DNA from: Oscillospiraceae bacterium
GTDB taxonomy: Bacteria > Bacillota > Clostridia > Oscillospirales > Ruminococcaceae
Length of the DNA stretch: 27,133 bases
NCBI GenBank assembly: GCA_900768105.1
Contig: CAAGBQ010000045.1
Span: 1-27,133 of the forward strand
Direction of reading: 5' to 3'
Shown here: in pieces, positions 15,662 through 24,900 of the stretch
Position numbering within the stretch: position 1 is the stretch's first letter
Layout: every line of letters starts with the position of its first letter
Position numbers and translations under genes: made by a program
The notes under the pieces: generated by a model
What the model was told of the DNA's origin: nothing
What the model saw: only the letters and a program-made list of their open reading frames with translations
Databases searched by the model: none

Positions 15662-15683
15662 CTTTTTGTAAGGAGGGAAAACC

Positions 15684-16628
15684 ATGTCGATTTATAATAT
15701 TATATGGTACTTTTTTATCTATGCCTTTCTCGGTTGGTGTACGGAGGTATCTTTCTTTGCCGTAAAAACCGGCAAATTTGTAAACCGCGGCTTTCTTAAC
15801 GGGCCGGTCTGCCCCGTTTACGGCTTTGGCCTTGTTATTATCATAATGGCGCTTACGCCGCTTAAAAACAGCCTGCTTTTGCTTTTTTTCGGCTCCGTTA
15901 TAATTACAAGCTCCCTTGAATTTTTGACCGGATGGGCGCTTGAAAAGATATTCCACACCCGTTGGTGGGATTATACCAACAACAAATTTAATCTGCACGG
16001 CTATATCTGCCTCGGCTTTTCGATAATTTGGGGGCTTGCCGCTACGGCGGTTATGAAGATTATTCAGCCGATTATTGAAACCGCTATCGGCTTTATTCCA
16101 AACGCGCTTGGCTGGGTGCTGCTCGGAATATTCTCGGTAAGCATACTTTGCGACCTTGCCGCCACCGTAACGGCAATCCACAATATGCAGAAGAATCTGC
16201 GCGCCCTTACCGCAATGGCGGCGGAAATGCACGAAATTTCCGACAAAATCGGCGAAAATATTTCCGACAAGGTGCTTGTTATTAAAGGACAGGCGGACGG
16301 CACCATGGAGCGCTATTCCGACTTTGCGGAGATGTGCCGCGCACACAAGGCGGAGGAACAAGCCCTTGCCGAAAAGCATCGTGCAGAGGAACAGGCGCTT
16401 TTTGCCTCTATCCGTGCAAAGGAAAAGGAGCGCATTGCCGAGGAGCGCGAAGAAAAAGGCGAAGAGCAGCGTGCCCGTCTTGGCAAGCTCCGTGCGGAGC
16501 TTGCGGAAAAGCTTTCCGCAACAAAGCGCAAATACAGCCGCATAATCAAAGCTTTTCCCGATATAAAGAGCAACGATTATCAGGAAGCGCTTGATAACCT
16601 TAAAGACAGCGGCGAAGATAATAAATAA
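15684..16628 (+). CDS. Putative CmpB-type (ABC transporter type IV) membrane protein with coiled-coil tail
   Basis: A 314-residue protein. The first about 165 residues hold five membrane segments and match the family annotated as putative ABC-transporter type IV (CmpB): the start IIWYFFIYAFLGWCTEV, the NRGFLNGPVCPVYGFG loop, the FLTGWALEKIFHTRWWDYTNNKFNLHGYI segment and a following GLAATAV helix. Residues about 175-290 are highly charged (E/K/R/A rich, with repeated AEEQAL...KHRAEEQAL) and should form a cytoplasmic coiled coil. Despite the family name, no ATPase is adjacent, so a transport role is not supported here. AAGGAGGG lies before the ATG. A terminator shared with the converging dehydrogenase follows. 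Confidence 0.8.
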   Translation: MSIYNIIWYFFIYAFLGWCTEVSFFAVKTGKFVNRGFLNGPVCPVYGFGLVIIIMALTPLKNSLLLLFFGSVIITSSLEFLTGWALEKIFHTRWWDYTNNKFNLHGYICLGFSIIWGLAATAVMKIIQPIIETAIGFIPNALGWVLLGIFSVSILCDLAATVTAIHNMQKNLRALTAMAAEMHEISDKIGENISDKVLVIKGQADGTMERYSDFAEMCRAHKAEEQALAEKHRAEEQALFASIRAKEKERIAEEREEKGEEQRARLGKLRAELAEKLSATKRKYSRIIKAFPDIKSNDYQEALDNLKDSGEDNK

Positions 16629-16635
16629 TTTATGC

Positions 16636-16673
16636 GAAGAAGCCCCGTGCTCGAATGAGCATGGGGCCTCTTC
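16636..16673. terminator. Bidirectional hairpin terminator
   Basis: Stem 16636-16652 with 16657-16673, one mismatch and one G-T pair, loop GAAT. The apex GTGCTCGAATGAGCAT is a degenerate copy of the recurrent terminator core. It lies between converging genes; flanking T-runs are weak. Confidence 0.75.
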
Positions 16674-16701
16674 ATATATTTCGCAGAAAGATTGGGGTTG
16701 A

Positions 16702-17460
16702 TTATCTTACCATCATAGTGCCGCCGTCGACGCAAATGGTCTGACCGGTGATAAATTTGGAGCTGTCGCTTGCCATAAATGCTGCGACAGGGAGATAGTC
16801 CTCAATCGGGTCGCCCTTTTGGTCGCCGAGCATAAGGCCTTTCATGCCGCCGTAAAACGCTTCTCTGTTTTCGGGGGTCATAGCCGCTACAAGTTTATCG
16901 GTAAGAGGAGTCCAAATGTTCGGGGCGATCATATTTACTCTGATGTTGTAAGGCATAAGAACCTTTGCGAGGGTGCGTGTCCAGGAGGTGACTGCGCCTT
17001 TGCTTGCGCCATAGCAAAGATGCCATGGACTTGTAATAAAAGCGGAAGCGCTGGTAAAGTTAATAATGTTTCCATAATGCTGGTCTTTCATATATTTGAA
17101 AGCCTCAACATTGGTAAGGAAGGTACCGTCGCAGTTTACTGCGAATACCTTCTTCCACTGGTCGTATGTGCAATATTCGATAGGGGTACGCGGTGCAATT
17201 GCTGCAGTGTGAACGAGAACATCAAGTCCGCCGAGGTATTCAACAGCTTCTTTAAAGCCTTTTTCTACCTCTTCCTGATTAGAAACATCCACATGGATAT
17301 ATTTTGTGCCGGAAGCCTTTGCGACTTCTTCGCCGTCTTTGTCGTTTACATCAAAGAAAACCACCTTTGCGCCGAGTGCGGGGAAATTTTCGACTGTGGT
17401 TCTTCCCATTCCGCTTGCTCCGCCGGTAATTATAATTCTTTTGCCGTCAAGTCTTTCCAT
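16702..17460 (-). CDS. Short-chain dehydrogenase/reductase (SDR)
   Basis: A 252-residue classical SDR. The cofactor motif is TGGASGMG (12-19), with an Asp at the end of the second strand (VVFFDVND) pointing to NAD(H) preference. Catalytic residues are Asn109 region (FAVNCDG), Ser137 (NFTSAS), Tyr150 and Lys154 (YGASK). The C-terminal FITGQTICVDGGTMM is typical. The usual NNAG structural motif is replaced by HTAA (84-87), which is uncommon. Substrate unknown; 3-oxoacyl, sugar or sterol alcohols are all possible for this fold. It lies downstream of a LysR-type gene on the same strand, but a terminator between them implies separate transcription. Confidence 0.9.
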   Translation of the reverse strand: MERLDGKRIIITGGASGMGRTTVENFPALGAKVVFFDVNDKDGEEVAKASGTKYIHVDVSNQEEVEKGFKEAVEYLGGLDVLVHTAAIAPRTPIEYCTYDQWKKVFAVNCDGTFLTNVEAFKYMKDQHYGNIINFTSASAFITSPWHLCYGASKGAVTSWTRTLAKVLMPYNIRVNMIAPNIWTPLTDKLVAAMTPENREAFYGGMKGLMLGDQKGDPIEDYLPVAAFMASDSSKFITGQTICVDGGTMMVR

Positions 17461-17549
17461 AAAACAGCCTCCAACTTAATAAATTTTTAACAGGTTCAGT
17501 TTTATAATAGCACCTTTTTGGAGCTTGCGGAATTTCAAAAAAGTAAAAT

Positions 17550-17580
17550 AGCTTGCACCGTAGGTGCAAGCTTTGTTTTG
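17550..17580 (-). terminator. Terminator of the LysR-type gene
   Basis: Perfect ten-base stem AGCTTGCACC (17550-17559) with GGTGCAAGCT (17563-17572), loop GTA. On the minus strand it is followed by ATTTTACTTTTTT. Confidence 0.85.
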
Positions 17581-18471
17581 TTATTTATGTTCCCCTTTTA
17601 TCACTTTTAGAAAGCTGTTTATAGCTTCTAAAGGTTTTTCGGCATGATATATTCCAAAGGGAATACAATACTTTTCTCCGATAGGAATATACCTGAAATA
17701 TGGATAAAGACTTTTGGCATATGCCGTTGCTATAATTATTTTTCTTTCGGTTTCTGCAAAACTAAATGTTTTTATTCCGCAGGTATCGGTATATTCCGGC
17801 TTTGCTTCGGGATATTCCGAAAAAATGCTTTCTGTAAGTGAATCCCAAAGAGGGATTCTTCCGTTTTTCAGCACAATGATCTTTTCACCGGCAAAATCCT
17901 TTGCCGTTATGTTATTCTTTTTGAAAAGCGAATGCGCCGGAGGAATTGCAAAGCAAAGCTCTGTATCGGATATTTTTGTAAGCCCAATTCCGTATTTTTT
18001 CGCAAGTCCCGCATCGGCAATATCAACTGCTCCGTCAATGCTGTTTCCTATCCCGGCAAGCATTTCTGAAATATTGTTTGGCCGCGAGCCATAAAAGGCA
18101 AGGCTGATTTTACTGTTCTTCAGCTTTTCTCTGACATCAAGCCAATTCATTAAAATGAATTCATCAGAAAAGGCATCCATCATACCAAGGCGAATTATTT
18201 CGCTTTCTTTCATTTAAATATTTCTTGCGCGTTCCTCCGCAAGGCGCATCTCTTCCTCAATATGCTTGCAGTCAAGGTAAAAGCTTCTTCCCGCAGGGGT
18301 AAGCATCATTCCTTTAAATGAGCGTGAAAAAAGATGCGGCTTTGTTCGTTCTTCAAGGCGATCTATTCGCTTTTTTATGGCGTTTGGCGAAAGATAAAGC
18401 TTTTCCGCCGCCTTAAGCAGACTTCCGCATTCTGAAACACATATAAATGTCATTATATATTCGTCATACAT
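17581..18471 (-). pseudogene. LysR-type transcriptional regulator split by an in-frame TAA
   Basis: Two open frames in the same reading frame make up one LysR-type regulator. The upstream piece (18471-18217, 85 codons from the ATG after GGTGGTGAG) is the winged helix-turn-helix: MTFICVSECGSLLKAAEKLYLSPNAIKKRIDRLEE...LTPAGRSFY. It ends at TAA (18216-18214). The very next codon is ATG at 18213, and 210 further codons encode a periplasmic-binding-protein-like effector domain (IIRLGMMDAF ... IPIGEKYCIPFGIYH). Without the stop the product is 296 residues, the normal LysR length. Either a single-base nonsense mutation has inactivated the gene, or the TAAATG junction lets ribosomes restart, giving two polypeptides. 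A sequencing error is also possible. Confidence 0.8.
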
Positions 18472-18577
18472 ATCTCTCACCACCAAAGATATTGTATAGC
18501 AAAGCAGAATTAAAATCAATAGCGATGCTCTGCCCCATTTATTTCGCCAATCGGTTTATTTTTTTCTCCCTTTGCGC

Positions 18578-18583
18578 TATAAT
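18578..18583 (+). promoter_or_regulatory. Candidate -10 of the addBA operon
   Basis: Perfect TATAAT at 18578-18583, 27 bases before the addB ATG. The -35 region at 17 bases (TTTATT, 18555-18560) is poor. Confidence 0.4.
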
Positions 18584-18610
18584 TATCCTAAAGCGAACGG
18601 AGGTGGAAAT

Positions 18611-21600
18611 ATGCTTTGCTTTATTACCGGCACAAACGAACAGGCGCGGCGAAACACCCTTTATTCCGCAATAAAGGATTGGGGTAAAGGCGCGTTTCTT
18701 ATTGTTCCGGAACAGTTTTCGTTTGAAAGCGAAAAGCTTTTGGGAGAAACCCTTGGCGCAGAACCTGCGCAAAAGGTGGAGGTATTAAGCTTTTCCCGCC
18801 TTTGCAACAGCGTTTTCCGCCGGTTTGGCGGCGTTGCCGGAGAATACTCCGACGACACCACAAAGCTTTTGCTTATGGGTGCGGCGCTGCACGAATGTGC
18901 CGACAGCCTTAAATATTACAAAAAGAATGTGCAAAACGCCGCTTTTATCGAAAAGCTTGTACAAACGGATTCCGAAATAAAAAATGCCGGACTTGATTTC
19001 GCGGACCTGCTCCGCCTTTCCGAAGAAGCGGAGGGCGGCGTTTTAAGCGACAAGGCGGCGGACCTCTCCGCAATTTTTTCGCTTTATGACGCAATGCTTT
19101 CAAAAAGCTTTCTTGACCCCCTTACGGATATTTCCCGCGCGTGCGATATTCTTTCGGAACGGGATTTTTTTTCCGAAACGGCGGTTTTTATCGACAATTT
19201 CACCGGCTTTACCGGAAGTGAATATAAGCTTTTGCGCATAATTTTGGCGCAGGCGCCCCTTGTTACCGCAAGCCTTTGCTGTCCGGATATTTACGACCGT
19301 ACCGGCGGCACCGGTCTTTTTTCAAAAACACAGCGCACCGCCGCACGCCTTGCGCGTGAAGCAAAAGCCGTGGGTGCCACCGTTATGAAGCCGGTTTTTG
19401 CCGAGCCTTGCGGCGATTGCCGCCCTGCGGCGATTGCCGCCATCGAAAAACAGTTTCTTCAAAGCGGCGGCGAAAAGCCGGAAGGCTGCGGCGAGATTAA
19501 AATCGTTACTGCCGCGGACCCCTATGACGAGGCGGAATTTGTTGCGTGCGAAGCCCGCGCCCTTGCAAAAAGCGGTGTGCGCTGGCGCGAAATTGCGGTA
19601 ATTGCCCGAAGCCTTGCTCCTTATAAGCACGCTTTGCCGGAGGCATTCCGCAAAGCAGGTGTTCCGCTGTATTCGGACGAGCCTGCGCAAATTTCCGCGC
19701 ACCCGCTTGCGGCCTTTGTTACCGCCTCCCTTTCCGCCTGCCGCGAAAATTTTGATTTGGCAAGCGTTATGCGCATTATAAAAACCGGTATTATGCCAAT
19801 TGCGGAAGAGGACGCCGCAGAATTTGAAAATTACTGCTTTGTCTGGGATGTTCGCGGAAAAATGTTTCTTTCCGAATTTACCGGCAACCCAAAGGGCTTT
19901 GTGGAGGGAACGGCGGAGGATTATGCGCCCCTTGCGCGCATAAATGCCCTGCGCGCCGCAGTTTGCGAGCCTCTTGGGCGGCTGCGCGGGCGCATTGCGG
20001 ATGCAAACGGCAAAGAATTTTCCGCCGCGCTTTACGATTACCTTACGGAATGCAGGGTAACGGAGGGGCTGCGCCGCCTTTATGACGAATATTCCGCCGA
20101 AGGGAACCTTTCCGCGGCGGAGGATTTGGATACCTTTTGGAGCTTTCTTGTTTCCGCGCTTGATAAATTTTCCGCGGCTCTCGGCTCCGCACGCCTTGGC
20201 GGCGCGGCGTTGGGCAGGCTTTTCGAGCTTGTGCTTTTAAGTGCAAAAATCGGCGTTTTGCCGCGCACGCTGGATTGCGTTGCCGCAGGCACCGCCGACA
20301 GAATCCGTCCTTCCGGAATAAAGGCAGCGTTTATCATAGGCGTGCGCGACGGCGAATTTCCCGCGCCGCCGAAAAGCGGCAGCCTTTTTACCGAGGAAGA
20401 GCGCAAACGCATGGCGGATATGGGCTTGGAGCTTGCGGAAAATGAGAACGACGCGCTTTTATCCGAAAGGATGTATGCCTATACTGCGTTTACCTGCGCT
20501 TCGGAGCGGGTTTATTTAAGCTATCCCAAATACGACTGCGCAGGAACGGAGCAGGCTCCCTCCGTTTTGGCGGGCAGGCTTGAGCACGCAACGGCGGTTA
20601 CAAAAATAAGCACCGCCGACCTGCCGGAGGAATTTTGGCTTTGCAGCGAGGAGCTTGCCTTTGAACGGCTTTCCCGCTTTGGCAAAAGCTCCGTTCCCGC
20701 GGCGGAAGCGCTGCGCGAATATTTTGCAAAGCGCCCGCTTTGGCGCGAGCGTGCTCAAAAGCTTGGAACGGAATTTAAGCCGGAGGAATTTTCTCTGCTC
20801 CGTGCTCAAAACGCGGCGGATATATTCGGAAGCCGCCTTCGTCTTTCCCCCACAAGCATCGAGCGGTATGAAAACTGCCCGTTTTCCTATTTTCTCAAGT
20901 CCGGTCTTTCCCTTAAAGAGCGTAAAAAAGCGGAGCTTTCTCCGCTTTCCGCAGGAAGCCTTATTCACTTTGTGCTCCAACAGGTGGTTTCGCTCCGCGG
21001 CGGAAGCGGCATAGCCGGCCTTTCCGACCGAGAGCTTAAAAACGACATTGCATCCGTGCTCAAGGATTATATGAATAATGTTTTCGGCTCCGCCGAAAAC
21101 AAATCCGCGCGGTTTCTTTATCTTTGCGAAAGAATTTCCGGCTTTCTTTTTCGGCTTTTACGCCGCCTTGGCGAAGAATTCAAGGTTTCGGAATTTGAGC
21201 CTTACGCCTTTGAGCTTCCGGTGGGAAAGGGCGGCGAAGTCGGCGCATACGCCTTGAGCACGGCGGATGGGCGTGAAATTTCCGTAGAGGGAACCATCGA
21301 CCGCGTTGATGTTCTCAACAAAAACGGTGAACGCTATGTTCGGGTTGTGGATTACAAATCCGGCGCAAAAAAATTTGCTTTAAGCGATGTTTATTATGGG
21401 CTTAATATGCAGATGCTTATGTATCTGTTTTCCGTATGGAAGGACGGCAGCGGAGGTCTTTCCGGCTGTATTCCCGCGGGCGTGCTTTATATGCCCGCGC
21501 GGGATTCCGTTATCTCCGGCGACCGCAATCTTTCAAAGGAAGCCGCAGACGCGGAGGCAAAAGCCGTGTTCCGCATGAACGGCCTGATGCTTGATGACCG

Positions 21601-21952
21601 CGCCGTGCTTTCCGCAATGGAACCGGGCCTTGGCGGAGTGTTTATTCCGGTAAAGGGCAGGGCGGACGGCAGCATAAAAGCCTCCGCAGGGGCAACCCTT
21701 GCGACCCTTGCCCAACTTGGGGAGATAAAAAAGCATATAGACAATTTGCTTTTGAGCATGGCGGAGGAGCTTTACGGCGGAAAAATACCCGCATTGCCGT
21801 ATAAAGACGGCGACCGTCTTTCCTGCGAGCATTGCTCCTTTGCTTCCGTTTGCAGAAGAAGCAGCGACAGCCCCTTCCGCCTTATGGAAAGCTTTAAGCC
21901 GGAGGAATTTTATAAGCTTGTAAAGGAGGAGGACGAGTATGCCGAACCGTGA
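18611..21952 (+). CDS. addB: ATP-dependent helicase/nuclease subunit AddB
   Basis: A 1113-residue subunit of the AddAB helicase-nuclease, which processes double-strand breaks for RecA loading. The C-terminal nuclease domain is intact, with GTIDRVD (Asp897) and VVDYKSG (Asp914, Lys916). The iron-sulphur cluster cysteines characteristic of AddB are present: Cys756 (YENCPFSYFL) and Cys1072/Cys1075/Cys1081 (CEHCSFASVC). In the N-terminal ATPase-like region, where family members normally have a Walker A lysine, the sequence reads ITGTNEQARRNTLY, with no GKT/S; the nucleotide site looks degenerate. The ATG at 18611 follows GGAGGTGG; an in-frame TTG at 18572 is less likely. The 3' end overlaps addA by 14 bases. 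Confidence 0.93.
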   Translation: MLCFITGTNEQARRNTLYSAIKDWGKGAFLIVPEQFSFESEKLLGETLGAEPAQKVEVLSFSRLCNSVFRRFGGVAGEYSDDTTKLLLMGAALHECADSLKYYKKNVQNAAFIEKLVQTDSEIKNAGLDFADLLRLSEEAEGGVLSDKAADLSAIFSLYDAMLSKSFLDPLTDISRACDILSERDFFSETAVFIDNFTGFTGSEYKLLRIILAQAPLVTASLCCPDIYDRTGGTGLFSKTQRTAARLAREAKAVGATVMKPVFAEPCGDCRPAAIAAIEKQFLQSGGEKPEGCGEIKIVTAADPYDEAEFVACEARALAKSGVRWREIAVIARSLAPYKHALPEAFRKAGVPLYSDEPAQISAHPLAAFVTASLSACRENFDLASVMRIIKTGIMPIAEEDAAEFENYCFVWDVRGKMFLSEFTGNPKGFVEGTAEDYAPLARINALRAAVCEPLGRLRGRIADANGKEFSAALYDYLTECRVTEGLRRLYDEYSAEGNLSAAEDLDTFWSFLVSALDKFSAALGSARLGGAALGRLFELVLLSAKIGVLPRTLDCVAAGTADRIRPSGIKAAFIIGVRDGEFPAPPKSGSLFTEEERKRMADMGLELAENENDALLSERMYAYTAFTCASERVYLSYPKYDCAGTEQAPSVLAGRLEHATAVTKISTADLPEEFWLCSEELAFERLSRFGKSSVPAAEALREYFAKRPLWRERAQKLGTEFKPEEFSLLRAQNAADIFGSRLRLSPTSIERYENCPFSYFLKSGLSLKERKKAELSPLSAGSLIHFVLQQVVSLRGGSGIAGLSDRELKNDIASVLKDYMNNVFGSAENKSARFLYLCERISGFLFRLLRRLGEEFKVSEFEPYAFELPVGKGGEVGAYALSTADGREISVEGTIDRVDVLNKNGERYVRVVDYKSGAKKFALSDVYYGLNMQMLMYLFSVWKDGSGGLSGCIPAGVLYMPARDSVISGDRNLSKEAADAEAKAVFRMNGLMLDDRAVLSAMEPGLGGVFIPVKGRADGSIKASAGATLATLAQLGEIKKHIDNLLLSMAEELYGGKIPALPYKDGDRLSCEHCSFASVCRRSSDSPFRLMESFKPEEFYKLVKEEDEYAEP

Positions 21953-24900
21953 TTGGAACCCCGAACAGCTTGCCGCAATAACGGCGTTCGGCGGCAACCT
22001 TTTGGTTTCCGCCGCAGCGGGAAGCGGAAAAACCGCCGTTTTGGTGGAGCGCGTTATCCGTATGCTTACAAGAGAAGAAAGCCCCGTTGACGCAGACCGC
22101 ATACTTGCCGTAACCTTTACCAACCTTGCTGCGGCGGAGATGAAAACGCGTATTAACGCCGCTCTTTCCGAGCTTTTGGAGCAGCGGCCGGAGGACGAGG
22201 GGCTGCGCCGCCAGCAGCTTTTGATGGAGCGTGCTCATATTACCACCATATCCGCCTTTTGCTTTGATATAGTCAAGGAAAATTTCAGTACGCTTGGCAT
22301 TTCGCCGGATGTGCGCCCCATGAGTGAGCAGGAACAGCGCGAACTTTCCGCCGCCGCCCTTTCCGAAGCGCTTGAAAGCGCGTATGCAGAGGGGGATTCC
22401 GTCTTTTTTGAGCTTTCCGAAACCCTTGGCGGCGGAAGAAGCGATTTCGGTCTTGAGGAAGCCGTGCTCAAGCTATACGAATTTATCCGCAGCCTGCCCT
22501 ATTACAAGGACTGGCTTTCGGAGAAAGCCGCCATGTATGACCCCGAAATTCCGGTAGAAGAAACCGTATGGGGAAAAATCCTTCTTGACCGCGCGGCAAC
22601 CGTGCTCAAGCACTGTGCCGCAAACGCGGATTATATGTGCGGCTTTTGCCGCGATTGCGGCGGCGAACCTTATTGCGGTATGTTTGCGGAAGACGCCCTT
22701 TCTTTGCGGGAGCTTTTGCGCCTTTGCGAGCACGAAAGCTGGAACCGTTTCCGCGGCGCGCTGTTCAATCTTTCCTTTGGGCGTATGCCTTCGGTAAAGG
22801 GCTTCGACGGCGTGCTCAAGGACAGGATAAAGGCCGCGCGGGACGGTTATAAGGATGATATTAAAAAACTCCTAAAGCTTTTTGATGCCTCCGAAGAGGA
22901 CTTCCGCGAGGATATAAACGACCTTTATCCGAAGGTAAACCGGCTTTTTGCCCTTACTATGGATTACGACCGCATTTATTCCGAAAAAAAGCACAGCCGC
23001 GGAATTATTGATTTTTCCGATATGGAGCAGCTTGCTCTTTCTGTGCTTACGGAGCGCGACGGAAACGGAAGCTTTATTCCGACCCGCGCCGCAAAGGATA
23101 TTTCCACACGCTTTGACTATATCCTTGTGGACGAATGCCAGGATATAAACAAAGCGCAGGATACTGTCTTTTCAATGATTTCAAAGGGTGATAATCTTTT
23201 CTTTGTCGGCGATGTAAAGCAAAGCATATACCGCTTTAGACAGGCAATGCCGGAGCTTTTTTTGGAAAAGCGGCAAAGCTGGCCGCTTTTTGACGGCAAG
23301 CACTTTCCCGCCACCATAATTTTGGGGCGAAATTACCGCAGCAGAAAAAGCATTGCGGGCGCGGTCAACTTTGTTTTTGAGCAAATTATGAGCACCGATG
23401 CCGCAGAAATGGAATACGGTCCGGAGGAGATGCTTGTGGCGGAAGCGCCCTTTCCGGAGGACGGCATAATCCGCAACGAAGCGCTTTTGATTGATTGCGG
23501 CGATGGCGACGCCGTTAAGGCGGAGGCCGCCGCCGTCGCAAAAAGAATACGGGAAATGGTGCAAAGCAAAATGCCCATAACCCACCGCGGAGAAACAAGA
23601 CCGGTGGAATATTCGGATATATGTATACTTATGCGCTCCCCCAAAAACCGCAGCGATGTTTTTATTGAGGCGCTGCGCCGCCTTGGCATAAGCTGCCGCA
23701 GCGACCGCGGCGAGGGCTTTTTGGCGCGGCCGGAGGTCGCCGCGGTGCTTGATGTGCTGAAGGCGGCGGATAACCCCCTGCTTGATATTCCCTTGGCAGG
23801 CGCAATGCTTTCCGAAATGTTCGCCTTTACTCCGGACGAGCTTGCGGAAATCCGTACAAAAAGCCGCGGCGTACCGCTTTATTCCGCAGTAAAGCAGGCG
23901 GCGGATTTCGGAAACGAAAAGGCGGCGGGGTTTATCTCCCTGCTTTCGGACTTGCGGCGAACCGCCGCCGCCGAAAGCTCGGATTCCGTAATCGAGCGGC
24001 TTTACCGCCTTACCGCTTATCCGCAGACAATGCGTGCGCTTGAGGACGGAGAAATTCGCCTTGGCAATCTCCGCCTTTTGGTAAACTATGCCGCTTCCCT
24101 TGAGGAAGCCGGCTTTGGCGGGCTTTCCGCCTTTTTGCGTGCAATAGCACGCATGGAGGAAAACGGCGATGATATAAAAACCGCGGGATATTCCGGCTTT
24201 GGCGGAAACAGCGTTCGCCTTATGACCGTCCACGGTTCAAAGGGCCTTGAATTTCCGGTGGTGTTCCTTTGCGGAACCGGAAAGCAGCTTAATATTGACA
24301 CAAAGGGCGTTCTGCTCCATTCCGGTTTGGGCTTTGCCTGTGCAAGAAGAAGCCGCGAAACCGGCGTGCGCTTTTCCACCGTCCCCTGCGAAGCGCTTAA
24401 AATCGAGCTGCGCCGCCTTAATCTTGCGGAGGAAATGCGTATTCTTTATGTGGCAATGACCCGCGCAAAGGAAAATCTTATTATCACCTGCGCCTGCAAA
24501 AGCCCCGAAAAATACCTCGCTTCCCTTGCCGAAGGAGTCCGCGGAAGCGGCCGCAGAATAGACCCGTTCTGCGTTTCCGGCGCCGTTCGGGAGGCGGACT
24601 GGGTTTTTTCCGCGCTTTTGCGCCACCCGGACGCGGTGGATATGCGTGCTTTGGCGGGGCTTTCCGAATCGGAAGCCCTGGATGACGGCACGCGTTGGAA
24701 AATCGCTGTAATCAAGCCGGAAGCTGCCGCAGAAGAAAACGCGGCGCAGCCTGCGGAGGAAGAACCCCGTGCAGAGGCGGACCCCGCCGTTTTCGCTGCG
24801 CTTTCGGAAAATGTTTTGTGGCGCTATCCCTTTGCCGCGGCGGAAAAGATACCGGTAAAAGCGGGCGTTTCGGAGCTTACTCACGGAGAAATGCGCAAAA

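Noticed and set aside
20751..22819. The octamer excess as a codon-usage or protein-motif effect inside addA/addB.
   Set aside because: It occurs in two frames in these genes, on both strands, in other genes and in non-coding hairpins.
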